Shown here piece after piece: positions 53,882-61,186 of a stretch of DNA of 64,000 nt. The notes below the pieces were generated by a model that was given only the letters and a program-made list of their open reading frames with translations, searched no databases and had not been told where the DNA came from. Position 1 is the first letter of the stretch; every line of letters begins with the position of its first letter. This stretch comes from Pseudanabaena frigida (GTDB taxonomy: Bacteria > Cyanobacteriota > Cyanobacteriia > Pseudanabaenales > Pseudanabaenaceae). The translations under genes were made by a program, and so were the position numbers. The stretch is taken from positions 62,001-126,000 of the forward strand of contig QBML01000003.1 in the NCBI GenBank assembly GCA_003242085.1. Reading direction: 5' to 3'.

Positions 53882-55414
53882 ATGATTTTTTCTGGGGTTG
53901 GAGACTTTGAGAAATATAGTATCGCCGCGCCCCTTCCATCGGCAATGGTTGAATCATTTAGAGCTTTTGGCTATGACATTGGGACAGCGATCGCGGATCT
54001 AATTGACAACAGTATTTCGGCTGGGGCTAAAAATGTTTGGTTAAGTTTTCATTGGGATGGGAACAACTCTCATGTGTCTATTCGTGATGATGGACATGGC
54101 ATGACAGAATCACAATTGATTTCAGCTATGCGTCTTGGAAGTCAAAGTCCCTTAGAGCAAAGAGAATCTCATGATTTGGGACGCTTTGGTTTAGGTCTCA
54201 AAACTGCCTCTTTTTCTCAATGCCGACGATTAACAGTCGCCTCCCGTTCAAAAAATCATGAGGTCGCTACCAGCAGATGGGATTTGGATTATCTAACTCA
54301 AGTTAATGAGTGGCGGCTACTTCGCTCTCCTGCTGACGGTTCAGAACAAAAACTGAATGATTTGGCAAATATGTTTCAAGGCACGATTGTATTGTGGGAA
54401 TATCTAGATCGGTTTGTGGGGAACGCAAGAACAGATGATCAGAAAGCTCAAAATGATTTTCTTGAAACTGTTGAAGTTGTGGAAAATCACCTAGCAATGG
54501 TGTTTCATCGATTTTTAGAAAAGCGAGATCGCCTTAAACTTTGGATCAATAACCGACTTATTAAACCTTGGAACCCATTTCTGCTTGATGCTCAAGCAAC
54601 TCAAATATTACCTTCGGAGCCGCTCACCTTTAATGGTGAAACGGTAAAGGTTCAGCCTTATGTCTTGCCACATCACTCTAAAATTGACCAAGAAAGCTAT
54701 AACAGAGCGGCAGGAGTAAATGGGTGGAATGCTCAGCAGGGATTTTATGTTTACCGAAATGAACGATTGTTGGTAGCTGGTGATTGGTTAAGCTTAGGAT
54801 ATCAGAAAGATGAACATTGCAAGTTAGCAAGGATTCAGGTTGATCTACCCAATTCGATGGATAGTGAGTGGAATATTGATATTAAAAAATCTAGGGCGCG
54901 TCCGCCTGTAATTTTAAAAGCTGATTTGAAAAGGATTGCCAGACTAACCCGCCATAGAGCAACTGAGATTTATCGTCATCGGGGTAAAGTTTTAGCAAGA
55001 GAAAATACTGAAGATCATGTCTTTATGTGGGACAAGAAAATAATGCGAGGTAAGGTTTTTTATTCTATAAACAAAGAACATCCTCTGGTACAAGAGGTAT
55101 TCAACATCCCAAATAATTATCAGCCAATGATTCGGGCGTTGTTACGGTTGCTTGAAGAAACAGTGCCAGTTCAACAAATTTGGCTAGATAGCTCCGTAGA
55201 ACCTGAGAAACAAGCTCAAGCATTTGATGAAATTCCTTCAGAGCAAGTTATGGAGGTTATGATTGAGATTTATCGCGCACTCAGGAAAGCAAATTTAACT
55301 CAGGAACAAGCTCGCGATCGTATATTGACAATGGAACCTTTTCAACGCTTTGAAAACTTAGTACAAAATCTATCAGAAGAACTTATCCGAGGAAAAAATC
55401 ATGACTCCTTATGA
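53882..55414 (+). CDS. GHKL ATPase, MORC/paraMORC-like
   Basis: 510 residues. The GHKL (Bergerat) fold motifs are ADLIDNSISAGA (N-box, 38-49), DDGHGM (69-74) and GRFGLGLKTAS (100-110). The HSP90/MutL-like ATPase is followed by an S5-like domain and a helical end. MORC-type ATPases coupled to SF2 helicases and nucleases were described in predicted restriction systems (Iyer, Abhiman and Aravind, 2008). It overlaps the next gene by 14 bp. Confidence 0.85.
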   Translation: MIFSGVGDFEKYSIAAPLPSAMVESFRAFGYDIGTAIADLIDNSISAGAKNVWLSFHWDGNNSHVSIRDDGHGMTESQLISAMRLGSQSPLEQRESHDLGRFGLGLKTASFSQCRRLTVASRSKNHEVATSRWDLDYLTQVNEWRLLRSPADGSEQKLNDLANMFQGTIVLWEYLDRFVGNARTDDQKAQNDFLETVEVVENHLAMVFHRFLEKRDRLKLWINNRLIKPWNPFLLDAQATQILPSEPLTFNGETVKVQPYVLPHHSKIDQESYNRAAGVNGWNAQQGFYVYRNERLLVAGDWLSLGYQKDEHCKLARIQVDLPNSMDSEWNIDIKKSRARPPVILKADLKRIARLTRHRATEIYRHRGKVLARENTEDHVFMWDKKIMRGKVFYSINKEHPLVQEVFNIPNNYQPMIRALLRLLEETVPVQQIWLDSSVEPEKQAQAFDEIPSEQVMEVMIEIYRALRKANLTQEQARDRILTMEPFQRFENLVQNLSEELIRGKNHDSL

Positions 55415-58262
55415 AACAGCTCGAAATCTAGTCCAGATTCTATTGAAAGGGGAGTTATCTATTTCACAAGAGATGATTCGAGAAAAAGTCAAGATGGCTG
55501 TGTCTATGTTAAATAGTCAGGGGATGGCAGAAGGATTATCTATCGAAGAACTTATAAAAGAAATTGAGACTCTTTATGCTGTATGGGTTCCACAAGGAAG
55601 TATCCTTGATAACAAGGAAGATCTAGAACATATTCCTTGGTTATATGATTGCAAATCTTCTATTAGTTGGGATTTTTGGGATCGTTATCAAAGATACTTA
55701 GAAGAAGAAAAAGCTTGGGCACCTGCTACGGTGAGTAGTCTAGATCAACTTACGGATGATGTTCTTGACAGACTAGAAAAGCCACAGCGAAGTGGCTCTT
55801 GGGATCGGAGAGGTATGGTAGTCGGACAAGTTCAGTCTGGTAAAACTTCTCACTACACAGGACTAATTTGCAAAGCTGTTGATTCTGGCTACAAACTAAT
55901 AGTTGTTTTGTCTGGATTGCATAAAAGTCTTAGAAGTCAGACACAAATGCGCCTTGACAAAGAATTCTTAGGACGAGACTCTCAAGTTGGTAGAGCCTTT
56001 GATACAGGCATGAAAAAAATAGGGGTTGGGCTGATTCCTATTGCTAAAGAACTTAAGGTTATTCCTGGCACTACAAGTGCTGATAGTGGTGATTTCAAGA
56101 CTAGTATTGCCAATTATTATAATGTTCCTCCCAGTGGAAGTGACCCTATTTTAATGGTCGTGAAAAAGAATAAGACCGTCTTGAATAATTTAATTAGATG
56201 GGCTGTAAATTGGGGTAGTCAAGATCCACACTCAGGAAAGAAAGTAGTTAGAGATTTCCCTCTCTTGTTAATTGATGATGAGGCAGACAACGCTTCTATC
56301 AACACAAAAAAACTTTTATTTGATAAAGATGGACAACTTAAATCAGATCAAGAAGCTACAGCTATTAATGCATTAATTCGTAAATTGCTAAATAGTTTTG
56401 AAAAACGGGTTTATGTTGGATATACAGCTACCCCATTTGCTAATATCTTTATCCATCCAGAAGTAGATACTGATGAACATGGAGAGGATTTGTTCCCTCG
56501 TGATTTTATTATTAATTTACCTGCGCCATCGAATTATGTTGGACCAGTTCAAGTTTTCGGTTTAAATGCGGACTCGACAGCCGAATTAGATCAAGTTGAA
56601 GGCTTAGAGATAATTAAAACTGTTGATGACCAAGATGAATGGATGCCGATTGGACATAAAACAAACCATATTCCAAAACATCTACCAAAAACTTTAAAAG
56701 ATGCAATTCGCGTTTTTATATTGTCTTGCGCGGTCAGAATCTTTCGAGGACAGATTATTGAACATAATTCTATGTTGATTCACGTTACCCGATGGAAATC
56801 TGTGCAAGGTCTGGTAACCAATTTAGTGAATGATGAGCTTAGAGCATTAAAACTTCGACTTAAACTTGGAGAAGGCTTTTTGCTAAAGCAAACTTTAGAA
56901 GAATTTAAAGCTTGCTGGGATTGTTGGGACGGAGAAAAGAGTTTCTCAGAAACTAGTAAATCAATTGTTGGTACTGATTTACAACCACTGGTAGAAATTC
57001 CTGAATGGGAAGATATTGTTCCTATCCTGTATGATGCCGCAGCCCGAATCCAAGTTAAGAAGATTAATGGTAGTGCGAAAGATGTCCTTGATTATGAAGA
57101 ATACAAGAGAAATGGACTGAGCCTCAATGTAATTGCAATTGGTGGAGATAAATTGTCTCGTGGTTTGACGCTAGAAGGACTTAGCGTTAGTTACTACCTT
57201 AGAGCTTCAAAAATGTATGACACTCTAATGCAAATGGGAAGATGGTTTGGATATAGACCTGGATATCTTGATGTATGTCGCTTATATACAACGAGAGAGT
57301 TGATAGATTGGTATCGCCATATTACTCTTGCTAGTGAAGAACTTCGTAAAGAGTTTGATCATATGGAACGGATGAATGCTAGTCCAAATGCCTTTCGACT
57401 AAAAGTTAGAACCCATCCATCTGGATTAATAATTACTGGAATTAGTAAGATGAGAAACGGAGAAACTCTGAGAGCTTCTTTTGCTGGCAGAATTGGGGAA
57501 ACTACTGTTTTCCACCGTAATGAAGTAATTAATTTGAATAATTTTCGGGCAACAGAAGATCTGATTTTTGATTTGAATCAACGTATCCCAGAACGCAAAA
57601 ACGGTAATTTTGTTTGGGCTGATGTACCAGCAGACAAAATAACTGAATTTTTATCTAGATATCAATCACATAAGAATTCTCGTTTTGCAAGTTCTGAGAA
57701 CTTGATCAGCTACATTAAAAAGCAAAACTCAATTGGGGAGATTACTGATTGGACGGTTGTATTGATATCTAATGAATCTGCCAAAGTTGAACCCTGCAAA
57801 ATTGCTGCTCAAGATGTGTTCTTAACAGTTCGTAAAAATGATGTCAAATCTCCAATTGATGAGTACAGAATGATAAAATCAAGACTTCTAAGCCCTTTAG
57901 ACGAACTAATTGATTTGCCTCAGATGACTATAGATGAAATTTTTGAACTCAGTACTGAAAGTCGAAGAAAGAAAATTTTAGAGTCCATTAAAAAGGGATC
58001 AAAGCGTTGGAATGAGTCAGATTTAGAAACTGTTACTAAAACGCCAAACGGTGAAATTGTTCGAGAAAAACGTGGTGAGTTATTTAACTCTAAAAAAGGG
58101 TTGTTTCTATTGTATCCACTAGATCCTAAATCTATTGACTCAGAAATTCCTGTTATAGGATTTGTAGTCAGCTTTCCATCAAGCAAAAACAATGAAACTA
58201 TTGAGTATAAGGTTAACTTAGTTGATGGAGAGTATGAATTTGAGGACGAAGATGAAGATTGA
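55401..58262 (+). CDS. Z1-domain SF2 helicase-like ATPase
   Basis: 953 residues. Walker A is GQVQSGKT (142-149), Walker B IDDEAD (291-296), motif III VGYTATP (339-345), then a conserved GGDKLSRGLTLEGL and MQMGRWFGYRPGYLD (motif V/VI). This is the Z1 family associated with MORC ATPases in restriction-like operons. Its tail is strongly acidic (GEYEFEDEDED). It overlaps the ATPase by 14 bp and the nuclease gene by 11 bp. Confidence 0.88.
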   Translation: MTPYETARNLVQILLKGELSISQEMIREKVKMAVSMLNSQGMAEGLSIEELIKEIETLYAVWVPQGSILDNKEDLEHIPWLYDCKSSISWDFWDRYQRYLEEEKAWAPATVSSLDQLTDDVLDRLEKPQRSGSWDRRGMVVGQVQSGKTSHYTGLICKAVDSGYKLIVVLSGLHKSLRSQTQMRLDKEFLGRDSQVGRAFDTGMKKIGVGLIPIAKELKVIPGTTSADSGDFKTSIANYYNVPPSGSDPILMVVKKNKTVLNNLIRWAVNWGSQDPHSGKKVVRDFPLLLIDDEADNASINTKKLLFDKDGQLKSDQEATAINALIRKLLNSFEKRVYVGYTATPFANIFIHPEVDTDEHGEDLFPRDFIINLPAPSNYVGPVQVFGLNADSTAELDQVEGLEIIKTVDDQDEWMPIGHKTNHIPKHLPKTLKDAIRVFILSCAVRIFRGQIIEHNSMLIHVTRWKSVQGLVTNLVNDELRALKLRLKLGEGFLLKQTLEEFKACWDCWDGEKSFSETSKSIVGTDLQPLVEIPEWEDIVPILYDAAARIQVKKINGSAKDVLDYEEYKRNGLSLNVIAIGGDKLSRGLTLEGLSVSYYLRASKMYDTLMQMGRWFGYRPGYLDVCRLYTTRELIDWYRHITLASEELRKEFDHMERMNASPNAFRLKVRTHPSGLIITGISKMRNGETLRASFAGRIGETTVFHRNEVINLNNFRATEDLIFDLNQRIPERKNGNFVWADVPADKITEFLSRYQSHKNSRFASSENLISYIKKQNSIGEITDWTVVLISNESAKVEPCKIAAQDVFLTVRKNDVKSPIDEYRMIKSRLLSPLDELIDLPQMTIDEIFELSTESRRKKILESIKKGSKRWNESDLETVTKTPNGEIVREKRGELFNSKKGLFLLYPLDPKSIDSEIPVIGFVVSFPSSKNNETIEYKVNLVDGEYEFEDEDED

Positions 58263-59274
58263 AATTATTTGGGAAGAATTAGAAAATCAAATTAAAAATC
58301 ACATATCTGGTTATTTAACTCGCCGTATTTTCCCAGATGCTAATCATGATATCTATCTCGCAATCGAGTATCCATCTAGAACTAGAATGTTAATGATTTA
58401 TGTCGATCGCACCTCAATTGAAAAGAGTATAGTTTTTCCAACTTCTAGTGGGTTTGAAGTAAGACAGATGATCTTTCCCGAAGATGAGCGGATTGCTCTT
58501 CAGCTTCTCCTTACAAATAATCGCTATAAAGATATTTTCACGGCGCTGGTACAGGACATTGCCGAAAATATTGCCTTTATTCCTGTCGAAACTGATGTTG
58601 TACAGATGTTGGCAAATCGACTGAAACGCTGGCAAATGTTTCTAGAAAAACACGATCTAGAAGGGCTGAGTGAAGAAATTCAACATGGACTCTATGGTGA
58701 ACTCTGGTTCTTGCGACAAGTAGTAATTCCTCGCTTTGGCTTGAGCAGCTTAAGTTACTGGCTAGGTCCCGAAGGTGCTAACCAAGATTTTAGTTTTGAA
58801 GGGTGTGCTGTCGAAATTAAAACTACTGTCTCGCAAAACCCTAAGAAGCTATCAATTTCCAACGAAAATCAACTTGACGAGACACGACTGAATACGTTGG
58901 TTCTAATGCATCTCTCTCTGGATGCCAGAGCAAATGGTGAAACCCTACCTGAAATCGTAGAAAGCCTTCGTGTTATACTCGGAAAAGATTCATCTTCTAG
59001 GGAGCTATTCGAGAAACGCTTATTTCAAATTGGCTATCTTGATATTCATGCACCAAAGTACAGTGAAACAAGCTACAAACATCGAACCAGTAGCTATTTC
59101 AAGATCGAGCAAGACTTTCCTCGGATTGTTCCAGCCGATCTAAAGCAGGGAATTGTTCAGGTGCGCTATAGCATTGAAATTAGTGCTTGTCGCTCATACG
59201 CGATCACCGAATCAGAAGTAATTGAATCAATCAACAATGCATTAAATAGGGAATCGACAGATAATCATGGATGA
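58252..59274 (+). CDS. PD-(D/E)XK nuclease-like protein
   Basis: 340 residues from ATG 58252 (an ORF start at 58222 adds ten residues). The nuclease core reads GLYGELWFL (E150), then NQDFSFEGCAVEIKTT (D179, E188, K190), the PD-(D/E)XK pattern. It is the likely cleaving subunit, and the name 'PD-(D/E)XK motif protein' is used for such neighbours of Z1 genes. It overlaps the AIPR gene by 8 bp. Confidence 0.82.
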   Translation: MKIEIIWEELENQIKNHISGYLTRRIFPDANHDIYLAIEYPSRTRMLMIYVDRTSIEKSIVFPTSSGFEVRQMIFPEDERIALQLLLTNNRYKDIFTALVQDIAENIAFIPVETDVVQMLANRLKRWQMFLEKHDLEGLSEEIQHGLYGELWFLRQVVIPRFGLSSLSYWLGPEGANQDFSFEGCAVEIKTTVSQNPKKLSISNENQLDETRLNTLVLMHLSLDARANGETLPEIVESLRVILGKDSSSRELFEKRLFQIGYLDIHAPKYSETSYKHRTSSYFKIEQDFPRIVPADLKQGIVQVRYSIEISACRSYAITESEVIESINNALNRESTDNHG

Positions 59275-61015
59275 AAATGCTGAACTTCAACAGTTCTCAC
59301 AAGACTTGCTGCAAGAGGTGATCGCTAATTCTGATAATGAAGAGGACGAGGGGCTTTTTCCTGAGGAGATATTTACTCGTATTTTTATTGACCATCTGTG
59401 CGATGCAGGTGAATTAGAAGACGGAGAGGTATGCCATCATCAATCTCGAGGCATCAAAGTTAACGGGTACAACTATCATGAAGTAGAGGGACGACTCGAT
59501 CTGTTTGTCTCAATTTTCAACCAAAAAACACCCCCTGTAACTATTTCAAAAAACGATGTCGATACTGCCATAAAGCGCTTAAAAGGTTTTTTGGAACAAT
59601 CATGCAAAGGTTTATACAAGTCTCTTGAAGAAGCATCACCCGCATACGATCTAGCTGAGTGGATTTATAAACATAAAAAGCAATTAAGCAACTTTCGATT
59701 ATTTATCTTCACTGATGGATTGGTGACAACACAACAATTCAAAGAAAGTGCTGTCGTCGGTGAGCGTATTTTCTCGATCAACGTTTGGGATATCCGTAGA
59801 CTTTATCGCTGTGTTAATTCTGGCAAAAAGCGAGAAGCGATCGAGATTGATTTTGAGGAGCGATTTGGCAAAGCAATTTCTTGTCTAAGGATTCCAGAAG
59901 CTAGCTCAGACTACGATTGTTGTATGCTGATTATTCCTGGAGAAATTCTCAGGAATCTTTATGCTGATTATGGTTCTCGATTATTAGAAAGAAATGTGCG
60001 CTCTTTTCTCCAAGCACGCGGCAAAGTTAATAAAGGAATTAGAAAGACAATTATTGAAGAGCCAGAAAGGTTTCTAGCATATAACAATGGAATCTCTGCT
60101 ACAGCCGAATCTGTGCGATTTGTTGATAACGGACATGCCGTTGCATCAATAAAAGATCTTCAAATTGTCAATGGTGGTCAAACTACAGCATCAATTTATC
60201 AGACAGCACGCAAGGACAAAGCCGATCTATCCAAGGTTTATGTCCAAGCTAAACTAACTATCGTCAAAAGCAAGCGTATTGATATTGATGAAATAGTTCC
60301 CCTAATTTCACGCTACGCCAATAGTCAAAACAAGGTAAACGAAGCTGACTTTTCAGCTAACGAACCATTTCATATTCAGATTGAAGAGTTCTCACGCACT
60401 ATCTGGGCTTCTGCAACCGATGGCAGTCAAAGACAGACACATTGGTTTTATGAACGCGCAAGGGGACAATATTTAGAAGCAAAAAACAAGGAAACTACTG
60501 CTGCAAGAAAAAGAATTTTCGAAGAAACATACCCTAAATATCAAGTATTTACCAAAACGGATCTAGCTAAATTTCAACATACATTTGAGCAACTTCCACA
60601 TTTTGTGAGTAGAGGTGCACAGAAAAACTTTGCAGAGTTTACTGCTCAATGGGCAGATAAGAAAGATGTAACTGAAGTAGATATTGACTACTTCAAACAT
60701 TTAATAGCTAAGGCAATTCTTTTCAAGACTACTGAAAAAATTGTTCAGCAACAGAAATTTGGCGGATATAGAGCCAATATAGTCACTTATACTTTGGCAT
60801 ATTTGAGTGCATCTGCTCCACAATACATAGATTTAGACTACATTTGGAAGCTTCAAACTCTCCCAATTAGACTTCAAGAAGTCATCAAAAAAGTCTCTTT
60901 TAAAGTGTATGAGTCCATTACCGCTCCGCCAGAAGGTAAAAGTAAAAATGTTACTGAATGGTGTAAGCAGTTAGACTGCTGGAATAAAGTTAAGTCCCTA
61001 GATATCAAGCTATAA
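59267..61015 (+). CDS. AIPR (abortive infection phage resistance) protein
   Basis: 582 residues. The AIPR motifs are visible: FLAYNNGISATAESV (NNG at 273-275), KDLQIVNGGQTTASI (302-306 NGGQT). An N-terminal half with HEVEGRLDLF may hold a restriction-like fold. AIPR proteins are known from abortive infection operons. It is the last gene of the set; its stop is 21 bp before the right-hand ileS repeat region begins. Confidence 0.85.
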   Translation: MDENAELQQFSQDLLQEVIANSDNEEDEGLFPEEIFTRIFIDHLCDAGELEDGEVCHHQSRGIKVNGYNYHEVEGRLDLFVSIFNQKTPPVTISKNDVDTAIKRLKGFLEQSCKGLYKSLEEASPAYDLAEWIYKHKKQLSNFRLFIFTDGLVTTQQFKESAVVGERIFSINVWDIRRLYRCVNSGKKREAIEIDFEERFGKAISCLRIPEASSDYDCCMLIIPGEILRNLYADYGSRLLERNVRSFLQARGKVNKGIRKTIIEEPERFLAYNNGISATAESVRFVDNGHAVASIKDLQIVNGGQTTASIYQTARKDKADLSKVYVQAKLTIVKSKRIDIDEIVPLISRYANSQNKVNEADFSANEPFHIQIEEFSRTIWASATDGSQRQTHWFYERARGQYLEAKNKETTAARKRIFEETYPKYQVFTKTDLAKFQHTFEQLPHFVSRGAQKNFAEFTAQWADKKDVTEVDIDYFKHLIAKAILFKTTEKIVQQQKFGGYRANIVTYTLAYLSASAPQYIDLDYIWKLQTLPIRLQEVIKKVSFKVYESITAPPEGKSKNVTEWCKQLDCWNKVKSLDIKL

Positions 61016-61036
61016 GTTTTGCAGACCCATCTTTAG

Positions 61037-61186
61037 CGATCGCTGCCCACAGACACCATCATCACAAAATATAGCTGTTTGCTTAATATTGCGTCATAAT
61101 GGGAGGTAAACCTTAGCAAACTTTGACATAGTTTAGAACGATGACCTCTGCTCCTAAAGCCAAACCTGAGAATCTCACGGATAGTC
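61037..61186 (+). repeat. Duplicated ileS promoter and 5' end, right copy
   Basis: Functional partner of 52370-52519. The promoter and first 15 codons of ileS are here continuous with the full gene. Confidence 0.95.

Noticed and set aside
52370..61186. Integrase/transposase for the ileS-flanked island
   Set aside because: No tyrosine or serine recombinase or DDE transposase motif was seen in the five genes or flanks, so I do not call it a complete mobile element.
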